Part shown: positions 35,214 to 47,339 of the stretch, in pieces
How positions within the stretch are numbered: the first letter of the stretch is position 1
How the letters are laid out: each line of letters begins with the position of its first letter
From: Whalleya microplaca
Lineage: Eukaryota; Ascomycota; Sordariomycetes; Xylariales; Xylariaceae
DNA: 64,000 nucleotides
Assembly: GCA_022497155.1 (NCBI GenBank)
Contig: MU385759.1
Location: forward strand, 343,656-407,655
Reading direction: 5' to 3'
Notes under the pieces: model-generated
Database searches by the model: none
Told to the model about the DNA's origin: nothing
The model's input: the letters and a program-made list of their open reading frames with translations, nothing else
Program-made: the position numbers and the translations under genes

Positions 35214-36130
35214 TATGCACTGGAGCTCTTCAAGAGAAGTGTGTAGTAGATGAGGCTCAGAATCAACAGTAGTAATGGAGTATACACTCTAGCTGAGATG
35301 TGACAGTGGCGCCGAAGTGATAATTCGATATTAAGAGAGCATGGAAGCTCGTTACAATGAGACGGCTAATACCATCTGAAATTCATTGTGGCCCCGATAA
35401 GTTGATAAGTACAGCTTATGTTTTTAAGCAGTTACGGGCTGTTACTCAGGGTGCTCATAATCTGAAGCATACAGCTATATAAGAAGCTGCACACGCTGTC
35501 AGGCTGTCCAGCCTGCCGAATCTTTGTCCTGAGGCGTTTGTAACAAACCGGTGGTCTAAGACTAACCTAACAAATTGACGTCCTGATATGCGCCGAAAAG
35601 GGAAGCACTTTATAAGTTAGCGTATTATATACATCGGAACGTCGGCGCGAACGCATTACATAACTCATAGAGACCCACCAAGTAGAGTACTATAAGTACC
35701 TGGGTACATCGATATCTTAGCCTGGTCTTATTACCCCTGCATCCCCTGACGTTGCACCCAAGAGCTGCTGGGGGGGAATCTTGTGAAAGCCACCTTGGTG
35801 TTCTGGCTTCCAAGGTTGGCTGCCAAAGAAACTCTAATAAACGACAACTAATAAGACCCCAACCAACCTACTTTATTACAGTTTTGCCTCTTTGTACAGT
35901 CACACATCCTCGCACATATAATCTAGACACGCCACATAAAGTTTAAACACACCGTTACCGGTCCATCCTTTGGAGTAAATACATACTATACACAACAATC
36001 TACAACTTGCCCTTCTAGCCACGTACACCGTACACCTTCGTCCAATAAGCAAGGGGACAACATCCGACACCATTCTCGACTTGATCAACACATTTATACA
36101 GCGCGTAGCCAGGAGAGGGAACACCTGAAC
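35214..36130. other. Divergent intergenic region, ASXH gene / SEC22
   Basis: No gene is supportable in 917 bases. It contains the two promoters. A weak open frame on the minus strand overlapping the first SEC22 exons has no family signal. Confidence 0.5.
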
Positions 36131-37014
36131 ATGATCAGGGCAACACAGATAGCCCGATTGGGCGATGGTGCGTGCCATTGGCGAGACACACATCTAAAAC
36201 TCTGAGGTTGATAATCTGCATACAGGCTTGATGCTATGTGCATCTGTCGATGATGAATCAGTACGTGCTCTTATAATATAATACCAACATCCTATCCCAG
36301 CCTTTATATACTCACAGCACCTCATTGATAGTCAGAAACCGCCCTCTCCGAGGTCAAGTCCCAGATCAAGCTCGTCCTCCGAAGATTAAACCGCAATGCC
36401 GAGCCGCAAGCCAGCATCGAGAGCGGCAACTACACACTACAGTATGCGCAACCTCTCCTACTCCTCCCCTTCCGATTTCCATCCCTCCAACCCCAATATC
36501 CTCGTCGCCCTTCCTCCCATAGCAACACCCACTAACACATCCCAGCTACCTCATCGAAAACGACATAGTCTACCTCTGCATCTGCGAGCGCTCCTACCCG
36601 CGCAAACTGGCATTCACCTACCTCTCCGACCTCTCCGCCGAGTTCGCCCAATCCTACACGCCCCAACAACTCTCCTCCCCAACCCTGCGCCCCTACGCCT
36701 TCATGGAGTTCGACACGTTCATCGGGCGCACGAAGGGGCTGTACGCGGACGCGCGCGCGACGGCGAACCTGGGGCGCCTCAACGACGAGCTGCGCGACGT
36801 GACGAAGGTCATGACCAAGAACATCGAGGATCTGCTTTACCGCGGCGATAGTCTGGACCGCATGGGCGAGATGAGCTCGCGGCTGAGGGATGATTCTAGG
36901 AGGTATCGGAAGGCGGCTGTCAAGATCAATTGGGATTTGCTCGTTAAGCAGTATGCCCCGATTGCGGTGTTCGTGCTTATTATTTTGGTGCTGGTGTTTT
37001 GGCGCTTTTTCTGA
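36131..37014 (+). CDS. SEC22: R-SNARE Sec22
   Basis: Sec22 is a vesicle SNARE acting between the ER and Golgi. Exons 36131-36167, 36226-36260, 36332-36441 and 36546-37014 give 216 residues, the usual Sec22 length. The longin domain is built from three short exons: MIRATQIARLGDG, LMLCASVDDES and SETALSEVKSQIK. It continues as YLIENDIVYLCICERSYPRKLAF after the third intron. The R-SNARE helix is LNDELRDVTKVMTKNIEDLLYRGDSLDRM with Arg at the zero layer (YRGD), followed by KINWDLL and a C-terminal anchor (APIAVFVLIILVLVFWRFF). The first two exons are only 37 and 35 bases and would be missed by length-based ORF finding. All splice phases agree. Confidence 0.95.
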
Positions 37015-37822
37015 AGGGTTGTTGGTTGGTCAGTTGGCTGGTCAGTTGGTTGGCTGGAACTGCTGCGTGGAAAGGGGGGAGTTAGTTGGGCGCATTGCAT
37101 TGCATTGCATTGCATTGCGCTACGTTCCTGAATACTACTATTATTGCGAACGAGAAGGCTGCAAGGAAGCAAAATCGCGAGAGACGGGCCATGTACGATG
37201 CGAGCACGCAGGCGGGTGTGCTGGCTTTCAGATGTAATATTGTAGATCTATGTAAAAGCATAGATAGGGGTAGTATCCCCTCAGGTCGCTCGGCAATAAT
37301 ATCCGTCCATCCATCAATATCAGCGTGAACAACCCAGCTCTCCCTCCCCCCCTTCTTCCTTTCTCTCATATGAGCTCCCAGTCCCCAAATCACCATTGTC
37401 CAAATGATCAATCGAACGGTACTGTATTCCGTTCATTGGTTTGGTTGGTGTTCGGTGTGCTGATACAGCTCAAGCATTTGTCTGTCTAGCTAGATAGATA
37501 GATAGATAGACAACAGGTAAATACGAACGATCCATCCATCCATCCATCAAATCGACTCTCTTCTCTCTTCTCTCTTTCCTTTTGGTGCTCCGGAACGCCT
37601 TGCTTGCTCTTCTGAACTGATACATAACCCCCATGCTGCTTAAATAATAACCGCTGCCCCTAAACCTAAACGCCGTAGAATGTATGCATGCTTACACGCT
37701 TGCTGCCCGTCAACCCCGACCCCGACCCCAACACCGAAAACTTCACTTCACACCACGATCCTTTCCTCTCACCCCCTTCGTTCCCCAGGTCTGCCCAGGC
37801 CTTCCCTAAGTAGTCCACTCCC
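37015..37822. other. Convergent intergenic region with microsatellites
   Basis: No gene is seen. It has (GCATT)5 at about 37094-37117, (GATA)n at 37490-37510 and (CATC)n at 37530-37550. Confidence 0.55.
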
Positions 37823-39221
37823 TCACATAACACCACAACTCTTAGGCCTCCCCACGCCCCCCACCCCCGGCATCAACCCCGAAGCGTGGTACCACTCAAG
37901 ATGCTCCTGGAACTCCCTGACGCTCGCGAACCCGGCCTCGTCCGCCGCGTACCGCACGCGCTCCATGTCGTCGTCCCCCTGCTCCTCGTAGTACGCGTCG
38001 TCGCAGAAGGGGCAGCGCACGCGCGCCTGCCAGGCGCCCGGGCCGGGGGCCCGGTGGTTCGCGATCGCCACGGGCGCGAACACGATGGGCTTCGGTTCGC
38101 CCGTCGTGTGCGCGGTGCCCGAGGCCTGCCAGTGCTCCTGCGTCGCGGGACTGTTGTTACTGGTGCTGGCGCCGCTGCTGCGGTTGCTGTTGCTGCTGGC
38201 GGGTGTCCATATGCGCTCGAGGTCGTGCGCGTGCGCTTGTAGGCTGAGCGCGTTGGGGGTGTGCGGTAGGTTCGGGAGCGCGGCGGAGGCGGGCGTGGAG
38301 TTCGGGTTGCTGGTGGGTAGGGGAGTCGAGGTTAAGGAAGGCGGTATCGACCGCCGCGTAGGCATGGCCCGCAGGTCCTCCCAGACGAGATAGCCATCAC
38401 AGAAATCACAGATGAACGCGACGTCGCGGTCGCCGAGGCGTTCGAACTTGCCCGTATCGCGGCACGCGGCGGCCTCCTCGTCCTCCACACTACCGCTACC
38501 GCCACGACCGCGCTGCGCCGCGCGGTACACCTGCAGGGCGCCGAGGCAGCGCGCGCCCGCCGTGGTGGTGTCGTCGGGCTGCGCGGTCTCGTGGATGCGC
38601 CGCGCCGCGCGGCACTGCGCCTGGTGCAGCTCGTGGCGGAGCTCGAGGGTCTCGCGGGCCCAGAGCGCGTTGATCGGCCCGCCCGTGCGCGCCCAGTCCT
38701 TGAGCGTCTGCGAGTGCAGCTCGAAGCGCGTGCAGAGGATTCGGAGGTCTTCGAGGGATTCGACTGTTGCGGGGGGAAGTCAGGCTTATTAGGTCAACTT
38801 TTCTCTTGCGATGCGGGGACGGGGGACGGGGGAGGGAGGAAGGGGGGAAGGGGGGAAGGGGTTGGGTAGAGGATAGGTACTGTCGTTGGCTTCTTCTGCT
38901 GGGAAGAGTCTGGGGGGACGCCGCTGCTGCTGCTGAGGCGAGGTGAGAGTAGGGGGGATGTAGTGTCAACGGCCAATTGGCCAGATATGTTGGGATGTAC
39001 ATACTCGTGCGATCGCTCTCGTAGTAGAACTGGCCGTTGACGAGCGCCGGCAGCTCCTGGAAGTCCTTCTTGGCCTCGTCGAGGGTGTCCTCGAGCAGGC
39101 GCAGCTGCTCGAACTCGCCGGGGCCCCAGGCCCGCTTGTCGGCGAACATCAGGGTGCGCAAGCCATCGTTGAGCGAATTCGCGATGATGGCCAGGAGCGA
39201 GCCGACGGTCTCGTGGCTCAT
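37823..39221 (-). CDS. Hypothetical Cys/His-rich (zinc-finger-like) protein
   Basis: Exons 39221-39005 and 38763-37823 give 385 residues. The intron is long for this window (241 bases) and is C-rich on the coding strand. The first 160 residues look helical (SLLAIIANSLNDGLRTLMF, EDTLDEAKKDFQELPALV, ILCTRFELHSQTLKDWA). A Ser/Thr/Pro/Asn-rich linker follows. Two metal-binding-like elements are present: CDFCDGYLVWEDL at about residue 195, and CPFCDDAYYEE followed by FQEHLEWYH near the C-terminus, a C2H2-like spacing. I do not recognise the family and do not assign a function. The C-terminal finger is the best guide for a search. Confidence 0.8.
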
Positions 39222-40489
39222 GTCTTTCTTTTCTTCCCTGTTCCTTTGCCTTTCCTTTCCTTCTTCCCCTGGATTGCGTGATGCGAGTGGGGAGAGAGGG
39301 GGGGAGGGTTCGGTTCGATGGGGAAGGGGAGGAGGGGAGGAGGGGAGGGGCGAGGAGAATGGCGGTCTCTTGGGTTAGGTTGGCTGGTTGGTAGGTGGTT
39401 CGTTTGTTCGTTTGTTCGGGAGCTCGGTATATAAATTGGTTGCCTGCTCTCGCTGTACCCTTTCCCACCCTGAAGCGAGAGCAGAGTAAGCGGAGGGGAA
39501 GCAGGGACACGTTCGCGGGCTTCTCCTTTGTCTATAGAGCGTCCAACTCTTATAATACCTGGGTGTAATAGGTAATCAATTGGGTCGGAGGCAGCCCACC
39601 AGTTTTCAGTCCCCTGGATGAGGCAAGGCAGATGTAGTCAGTGATAAGATATCGGAAATTTGGCCGATGATCTACTTGATCACGTTTGGCTTCTGGCACC
39701 AGGCTGTGCCCGATACTTGGATTGACGGCTCTGCGCACTTGAGCAGCAGGTTCGAAAGCATCAACGGAGAGGTAAGGTGTCATGAAGATGGTGAAAGGGT
39801 CGTCGTCGAGTGTCTGTTACGTGTACGACGATAAGAAGCCGAAAGCTCATACTGCCAAGCCTTTGAACGTTTGTATACGGAATACAATGTACATACATTT
39901 CACATACGTGCGAAGTGCTGGGTTACATGTACATACGCATATGTATTATTAGTTAAGTTACTCCGTACATTCTGGGAATCCCTGTCAAGCTGAGACAGGG
40001 TCTTGGCCCATTTGCCGGGCTGCCGGCAAAGTCCGCTTTGCACCTGCCATCGGCAATACGACGTGGGCGAGCAGGTGCATCCCGAGCCCTGATTGGCGAG
40101 TGACCGGTAATGACGGTTATGACCTGCCTGTCTCTCTCGTTTCAAGTACCTAACTAAAGAAATCAATAAAGCAACTTCATTTCCCTACGGTAGGGCTGAA
40201 GATCCCCTACCTGATTGGACTGCAAACGTCACATTAGATGGTAATCCATTGGCACCTGTACATACGAGTATGTGGTAGACGGACATGGTAGACAGACAGA
40301 CGACAGACAGCCAGCGAGGAAATTATACTATTAGATCCTACGAGGCTTCTTCCGTTCTCTGCACGAGAAATATCACATTCCTGCTGCAACAGCTATGAAC
40401 CCGTCTATGTCTAATCTAGGAGTCAAACGCGCGTGGAACTCTACAGAAACATAATCCAATTCAAGGAGCTGTCACCGAAGCCGTGTCTC
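39222..40489. other. Intergenic region
   Basis: No gene is supportable in 1.27 kb. The part next to 39221 is G/A-rich (39270-39360) and presumably the promoter of the Cys/His-rich protein gene. Tandem GACAGACAGAC motifs occur near 40290. Confidence 0.5.
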
Positions 40490-42662
40490 TCACTTCCGCT
40501 TCTTTGCCGCCCCCGTGTCCGCGCCACTAGCTTTTGCCGCGCCCCCGACCTTTTCGGCGACCGCATCAGCCTGCGGCACCGACTTGGGGTCCGCCTTCGT
40601 CTCCTCGCCCTCGTCCTCACCGCCTTGGCCAAACTCGTTGACACGCGTGTAGTCGATCTTGTAAGCCCAGCGTTGATACAGGTAAATAAAAAAGATGATG
40701 TCGTCCCGGAAGGTCGCCAGACGATGCAAGAACGGCATCTTGATCGTGAAGGCGAACAGGTCGTCGATGAACGTGTTCAGGAACTTGTACATCATAGCCT
40801 TACCTGGCATGTGCGCGACGCTCTTGAGACGGTAGTTAATATAAAGCGAGGGCACCATTAGTAGGAAACCATAGGCGTAGACCGAGCCGACCAGGGTGGT
40901 AATTATGTAAGAATACCACGATTTGTGCGAATCATAGATCAAAGAGTAGACAGCATAGGCGATAAGCAGAGGGACACCGGCCCAATACATGTACTTGAAA
41001 GCAATTTCGTCGTACTCCTTGGTCTTCTCCTCGGTGTCGCTGAGCTTGTACTTGTCTTCAAACGCCACTCGGTACGGTATCAAGGATCCTGGTGGCGCTG
41101 GTCGCACTCTGACATTGACGATCGTCGTGATCTTCCAGAACTCAATGAGGATACCAATGCCCTGAGATCCGAGAATCATCCAGCTGGTGTTCTGGGAGTT
41201 GTCGACCAGATAGAGGAAAATCACGGCTTGCATGAAAACATTCGCCAGGATCGAACGAACCGAGATACCAACGTTGTCCTTCTTTTTGCGGTAATGGGCG
41301 ATGTCGGACCCAAATGCGAGCATTTCAAGCAGGAGGTGCGCAACACTGACTACTGCCGTGACACCGAGGAGGTAGGGATTCGTATCCAAAAAGATCTCTT
41401 TGACGAGCTCGATCTCGCTTCCATCGCCACCACCTGGTAAAGGGCCGCCAAAAGCAGCTTGGTGAGCTTGTTGCTTGGAATTGAAATCTACCGAGGCCAT
41501 AAGATTAAACTGCCAATTCTTCATATGACCGAGGTCAAGTCGCATCGGAAGCGACTTGACCGTTTCGTTGAGAATGGTCATGTGACTTTTCATCTGCCAG
41601 AAGGTGTTGACATATAAGACCGGGTCTGCAGGAGGAAAGTTAGACTTGGCTCAGACATTCAAGATAGACGGAAGGCACATGACATACAGTACCAGGAATT
41701 TTGACCGGATCCATCACGAGCACCAGTTGGCTGTAGAGTATATCAGTACGGGCACATAGAACAATCCATAGATAAGCCTGTGATGACTCACCTCGAGGTG
41801 TACGAATTGTCGCGTGGCTGGATGTGCGCTGGGATAGTTAATGATGCCAGTGTCAGACACAAAAGCCAAACTCGTGTTGGGGTGGTAATAGTTTGCGATA
41901 ATCGGTCCGGTCGTCTGCTCTTTGGGCTCTTCCTCTTCCACTTCCTCCTTATTTTCCAGCAAGTTTCGGGTCTTCGCTTCCTTCTTTTTGGGAACATACT
42001 GCGTCAACGGATAGACGAAGTGGAATGCGGTGCTCGGATCAAAACCGGGCTCCTTCGGGTCAAGAGTCGAACCTGTAAGACCGATATAAAAGTGACCCCA
42101 CAATGTCCCATTCTTCTGGACGAAGGGTGGCACGTCGAAAGTAGTCTCGGCAACTCGGGTGTCACTGGTGTTACCCAACTTAAACCCCTTCTCTTGAAGA
42201 GCGACATATTCTTCAGGAACACCCGAGATCTTGACGGGGACGAAGGACGACGATAGCGTAACAATGATATCAACGGCACTATCAGCGGGCCAGATAGGGG
42301 CAATCCGCTGCGGGATCTGACTATAAACAGCGCCCTCGTCGAGCGTCGTCGGTCGAAGCTGGTACGCGGGGATGTCGCCCGTGTTGGCGGGGATCTGAAC
42401 AACATTGCCAGACGCATCCTTGGTCGTGGTCGTTTGCGACTTGTTGCCACCGGTGAATTGTTTCATCAGCATCTGCATGCCAAACCATATGGCGACACCT
42501 TGGAAGATCTTCGAGGTCAAAGATTGCTATATATCACAACAGATAATGCGTCAGTTCCAATCGATTCTAAGCGGCCGCGACGCGAAATAATAGACTGGAA
42601 TAACTCACGCCTTGTTGCTCCCCACGGCCGTCCCCGGCTGGGGCGGGATTTCCCTCGGGCAT
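40490..42662 (-). CDS. CLPTM1 family multi-pass ER membrane protein
   Basis: Exons 42662-42609, 42526-41792, 41730-41688 and 41625-40490 give 655 residues. The protein starts MPEGNPAPAGDGRGEQQG, then a signal-anchor-like helix (KIFQGVAIWFGMQMLMKQF). The large lumenal domain includes FVPVKISGVPEEYVALQEKG, LWGHFYIGL, ANYYHPNTSLAFVSDTG and, spanning a 43-base exon, EPTGARDGSGQNSWYYPVLYVNTFWQMKSHM. The membrane domain follows (NPYLLGVTAVVSVAHLLLEMLAFGSDI, GLSVRSI-like GISVRSILAN, IEFWKITTIVNV, YINYRLKSVAHMPGKAMMYKFLNTFIDDLFAF). This is the CLPTM1/CLPTM1L family, whose human members act in receptor trafficking and GlcN-PI scrambling in the ER. The tail is Lys/Ala-rich. The fungal role is not known to me. 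Confidence 0.93.
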
Positions 42663-43731
42663 CTTTACTGAGGGCTATTACAGACTGACAGACTGTAAAT
42701 TGGTCAAGACGAACAAAACGAGTTTACCTTGTGTTGTTGTGAAGAGAGCAGGCAGGCTGTGAGAATTTCCGTTGAGAGTACGTACATCCTTGTAGGTTAG
42801 AGCGCAGAAGGATACTATGGGGCCCCAGTCAGCCTAGACCCTTCTGGACAGCTGGGATATCTGGCGAATCATAGGCCGATGATGGCGCACGACAACCCCT
42901 GTGCCAGTTCCCCTCAATCCACCCCCCTGTTACCAAACCTACACTACCTAGGTACGTACCTAGCTGGCTTACTAACTAGCTTACTGGCAAAAGGCTCATG
43001 TCATCGGTTATGTAAAACATATAACAATTCATACATTATCTAAGTTACATGTGTTTCTCACCTTCTCATCTTCATCATCGATGTCACGAAGATGTGACCC
43101 ATTATCTCATTGGGCCACATGACCCAGGAACCGATTATGTCTCATGCACTTCCCAATAGCTTAACCCTAGGTAGACTCCCTAGGTAGCAGAGCACGCATG
43201 GCACAATACATGTATTCTCCTGCAATGTTCTCTCCGACCTAGGTCGACTTTCGTCAAGTGAGCGACGTCATTGGGCGAAACAGCTGCTCCGGGTCTGGCA
43301 AAGGCAGAAAACCCTTCATGCTTCCACGCCCAAGTCCCACCCTAGACCAATGATGCTTGTCCCCGCCTGCAGCGCATTAGCTAAGGTACCGACCTTACCT
43401 GGCCTGCTACAGCTGTGTGCTATCTTTCTGACTTAGATGGGTGACTGCAGTCGTGTCAATTCCATTGTTTGCGACTGCTGCGAGTGACTCGACAACATTC
43501 CTCGACCTTTCCCGCTCTGCCTATATGTACTTATTAGTCACGAGTCACTGCTCATAAGTACCTTATCTTCCTTCGTCTATCTGTTTTTTTAGTTCATTTG
43601 CTGCCCCAGCATTCCTGCTCTTTCTACGACTGTGACTGTGACGACACTACGATCTTGAAAGACTCAACTCAAACCGCCAGTTGCCATTGTACTCGAAAAA
43701 TTTCGTGACAGCTTCATACAAGCTATTTACC
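42663..43731. other. Divergent intergenic region, CLPTM1 / LOG
   Basis: No gene is seen in 1.07 kb. CCTAGGTA-type motifs recur between 42950 and 43250. A pyrimidine-rich stretch at 43560-43640 precedes the LOG gene start. Confidence 0.5.
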
Positions 43732-44518
43732 ATGGGGTCCGGCTTTGCACCCCCCTCCACGGGGAATGAGAACCTCAACCCGGACTCGCGCCGGACTAAG
43801 ATCTGCGTCTACTGCGGCTCATCGGCGGGGTACAACCCGGCGCACCTCGAGGCGGCGCGCGAGCTGGGGACGCTCATGGCCAAGAACAATATTTCCTTAG
43901 GTAAGCTACCTATATATTCATCAATTACCTACCTATATTTCGGGTTGCACGTGGCTGACCTGGTTGCACAAAGTTTACGGCGGCGGCACAGTAGGCCTGA
44001 TGGGCGAGGTGGCCAAGACGATAGTGTCGATATCGGGGCCGGAGGCCGTGCACGGCGTCATCCCCGAGGCGCTGGTCAAGTGGGAGCGCGACGACACGTA
44101 CTCGTCCAAGAAGGACTCCAACGGCTACCACGTGCCGGAGGAGGCGGTGTACGGGCGGACGACGGTGGTCAAGGACATGCACACGCGGAAGCAGATGATG
44201 GCGCGCGAGGTCATCGAGGGCGGGCCCGGCAGCGGCTTCATCGCCCTCTCCGGCGGCTACGGCACCATGGAGGAGCTGCTCGAGACCGCCACGTGGAACC
44301 AGCTCGGCATACACAGCAAGGGCGTCTGCGTGCTGAACATCAACGGCTTCTACGACGGCCTGCTGGAGTGGATCAAGAAATCGGTCGACGAGGGCTTTGT
44401 AAAGGGGGCGAATGCCAATATCGTGGTCACGGCCACCGATGCTGAGAGTGCCCTCAAGGCTTTACGAGACTATAAGGTATCAGACGCGCGGTATGGGCTG
44501 AATTGGGGTAACGAATAG
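43732..44518 (+). CDS. LOG-family (cytokinin riboside 5'-monophosphate phosphoribohydrolase-like) protein
   Basis: Exons 43732-43900 and 43974-44518 give 237 residues. The family blocks are ICVYCGSSAGYNPAHLEAARELG, LVYGGGTVGLMGEVAK (completed by splicing), the MHTRKQMM motif and SGGYGTMEELLE, the LOG version of PGGxGTxxE, with Ser in place of Pro. WNQLGIHSKGVCVLNINGFYDGLL follows. LOG enzymes release the free base from nucleoside 5'-monophosphates and make active cytokinins in plants and some fungi; many fungal members probably act as nucleotide phosphoribohydrolases. They were long annotated as lysine decarboxylases, which is misleading. The start at 43732 has an ATG in good context (CCATGG). 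The protein is cytosolic. Confidence 0.92.
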
Positions 44519-45193
44519 ACGTCTGCCTTTCCGATAATGCTGCATACACTTGTCATAGAAAGGTACTAGAATCAGCCTAAATATTAACAAGCCTCTTCTC
44601 GCATATGATCTCCGACTAGGAGGCTTAGAACAAGATATTCGAGTCTTCCGGCATCGCCCACCTGTGGTGACGTTGGATGCGACTATACAATAGTACATCC
44701 ACTGTAAATAATATCTTATTGGCGATTCTATAGTCTAGGTGTGCATTTCGCGGGTAGGTGCAAATGTGGCTTATAATGCGCGTGATATTTCTTGAGTAAC
44801 CATCCCTCAACCATCTTGATATATCACCATCCTTATCTATTAACCTAAAAGTATCTGCAGTCTTTCTAGGTACTAAAAGTTTATTAAGGTTAGATAAGGT
44901 CAGGTTTCTCGGTCTCGATTTCTACCTTCGGCCTTGCAAAATACCGAATTTCTTGGTCAATTATATCTGACAGGATTCATCTATTTCGTTCGAAGATGCA
45001 TTCACTAGTTACCCATGTAGTAGAAAGGGCTATGTTACTGCACATATATGCAGGCTACCTCAACGGCCATCTCACAGCCACCGCCATTCCACCTTGTATT
45101 TATGCTTGACGGCGCGGCCTTCTCCTTGAATACACAACCTCCCAATCGATCCAATTTTTCAAACACCTTCATCAAATAATACCTTCCTCTGGC
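44519..45193. other. Intergenic region
   Basis: No gene, RNA or clear repeat is seen in these 675 bases. Confidence 0.5.
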
Positions 45194-47077
45194 ATGACCT
45201 CGACAATTTACAACGCAATGGAGTGGCACGACAAGTCCTGCCGCCGACTTGACCTTGCCTCTGTTCAGGGTCTCAAGAGCTGTCTAGCTTGCGGTTCGTT
45301 CGAAGAATCTAGCATAGTCGAGGAGCCTGACCTGGCATCTCTGCACCCACCTATCAAACAGCGCTCTGAAATAAGGATCCTACGTCTTCAGTGTGGTGAA
45401 TACGATGAAGACATACATTGTGAGATGTTTATCAGAAGCCTAGACTCGGAGCCGAGCTACGAGGCCATATCCTACACCTGGGCCGATGAGACCGGCGATA
45501 AGTCACAATACAAGACGATATTCATCTCGAAGAAGCCGTTTCAAGTCACCCGGAATTGCGAAAATGCCTTACGGCGGGTCAGACTCAAATATTCCAACAG
45601 GGATATCTGGATTGATGCTGTTTGTATCGACCAAAACAACATCGATGAACGGGGTCATCAAGTCCAGTTGATGCCACGGATCTACTCTGGAGCTTTAAAC
45701 GTTCTGATCTATGTAGGCGAACATTCGGATAACAGTAGCTTGTGTCTGAGTCCCAGCCTGAGTTCCACGAATCGCCCTTATGAGGAACGGGTTGCTATCA
45801 GGAAAGCATTGCGGGATCTTTTTTCTAGGTCATATTTTCGCAGGGTATGGGTTCTGCAGGAGGTTGCATTGGCAGCCCATAAAGCAACACTTATTTGTGG
45901 CGACAAATCCATATCCTGGACGCACTTTTGCAAGAACATCGGGAACCATCCAATACATCCTGAAAGTCCGCCGACCATTCACATGGACTATCGCACTTAC
46001 ACCGACCCATCCCAGTGGCTTGATCTTCTAGATCTCGCGGCTAATTGCGAGGCCACAGATCCACGTGACAAAGTTTACGGCTTACTTGGCTTGATAGACA
46101 AAGCTTCTAGCGATTTCCTCGTGGCAGACTACAGTCTTACTGTGGAACAGGTCTATAACCAAGTCGCACTGAAGCTGGCGTCTATGTATGGTTGGAATGC
46201 TGTACTTCGTAGAGCAGGCACTAAAAACAATTATTTCTCAAATCTGCCTTCCTGGGTACCAGACTGGAGGACGCCTGTGTCGAATCAGCTGGACACTGTT
46301 CTTCGTCTAGGACATCATCTCGAAAAGGGGATCGACGATGTCTTTTGCGAGTATCAAGAAGACGAAAAAGTACTAACGCTCCACCTTATGCCTGGCCGAA
46401 AGATCGACCACAAGTTTCCTCGCGAAAGTGGCAGCGAGAGGTGGACTGTATTGAACTATGGCAACAGACATTTTTTACATGATTTTATACATTTAAAACG
46501 TTACAAATGTTGGGCAGAACTCCTTAACACCAAAGAACATGGTCCCAGGGTTTATGGCCCCAGGAATAGTGCGCGCCTACTGCCACTATCCGACTCGTGT
46601 TATAAGCTAAAGGAATTGATACTTTCTACACACCCAACCGAGATGTACTTGAGTTTCAAATCTACAATCGCCATATTTAATTCGGGTTTCAACTTTTCCA
46701 GATTTCAGTATATTTTATCTTTGATCAAAATGGGTCACAATTTGGCTCCTCCTTGGTCACATTTATTGAGTGGGAACATAGACGAGCTCACAATTGAGCT
46801 AGAGTTAAAGTACAGGATCTCATACAGGCACAAGTTCACAGACGAGCTACGGTACAAATTCAAGTGCATAAATCGTGAGATAGCGCGGGAGCCTAAAGAT
46901 CCAGCTCTAGTCGAGGTCGAAGGCTTGTGTTTAGATGCAATATCAAGCTGTCTGGCAAGAGACTGGTGCGAAAGTGATGATGATTGGGTGTTATGGTGCG
47001 ATGCTGCCTACTTGCTATGGCTAATTCGCCTCGACACGCCCCTAGGGCGTTGCGCTTTAACTAGTAAAAGACCCTAG
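45194..47077 (+). CDS. HET (heterokaryon incompatibility) domain protein with MITE-derived C-terminus
   Basis: This single-exon frame codes for 627 residues. The HET domain lies around residues 90-240: YEAISYTWADETGD, VTRNCENALRRVR, RDIWIDAVCIDQNNIDERGHQVQLMPRIY, VLIYVGE and later YFRRVWVLQEVALA. DPRDKVYGLLGL follows, as usual. HET proteins trigger cell death on non-self recognition in fungi, and most genomes carry dozens of members with unknown triggers. The last 23 codons, from 47008, and the stop at 47075-47077 lie within the left inverted repeat of a small transposable element, so the original C-terminus appears replaced. No signal peptide or membrane helix is seen. Confidence 0.88.
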   Translation: MTSTIYNAMEWHDKSCRRLDLASVQGLKSCLACGSFEESSIVEEPDLASLHPPIKQRSEIRILRLQCGEYDEDIHCEMFIRSLDSEPSYEAISYTWADETGDKSQYKTIFISKKPFQVTRNCENALRRVRLKYSNRDIWIDAVCIDQNNIDERGHQVQLMPRIYSGALNVLIYVGEHSDNSSLCLSPSLSSTNRPYEERVAIRKALRDLFSRSYFRRVWVLQEVALAAHKATLICGDKSISWTHFCKNIGNHPIHPESPPTIHMDYRTYTDPSQWLDLLDLAANCEATDPRDKVYGLLGLIDKASSDFLVADYSLTVEQVYNQVALKLASMYGWNAVLRRAGTKNNYFSNLPSWVPDWRTPVSNQLDTVLRLGHHLEKGIDDVFCEYQEDEKVLTLHLMPGRKIDHKFPRESGSERWTVLNYGNRHFLHDFIHLKRYKCWAELLNTKEHGPRVYGPRNSARLLPLSDSCYKLKELILSTHPTEMYLSFKSTIAIFNSGFNFSRFQYILSLIKMGHNLAPPWSHLLSGNIDELTIELELKYRISYRHKFTDELRYKFKCINREIAREPKDPALVEVEGLCLDAISSCLARDWCESDDDWVLWCDAAYLLWLIRLDTPLGRCALTSKRP

Positions 47078-47339
47078 TAATATAAAAATTCCGATGTATA
47101 TCAGTGGAGTATAAAAGTGACTTAGCTTTCAGTATAATTTATTATATAAGTTAAAGTATTTTTGCTACGCACTGTCACATATTTAAAACAAGAATATATA
47201 CGCTTAACGAATCTACATTTATCTACTAATATTTAAGGTGGTAGCGGATGTATATCGGAAATTTTTATATTACATGGGCTCTTTACTAATTAAAGCGCAA
47301 CGCCCTAGGGGCGTGTCGAGGCGAATTAGCCATAGCAAG
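47010..47339. mobile_element. MITE-like element with long terminal inverted repeats and TA target duplication
   Basis: The ends are CTTGCTATGGCTAATTCGCC at 47010 and its exact reverse complement ending at 47339. Each is flanked by TA (47008-47009 and 47340-47341), the target duplication of Tc1/mariner elements. The first 60 bases of the two arms differ at one site, and similarity continues, with a few changes, to about 47108 and 47245. The 330-base element has no coding capacity. Its left arm overlaps the end of the HET gene. Confidence 0.85.
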
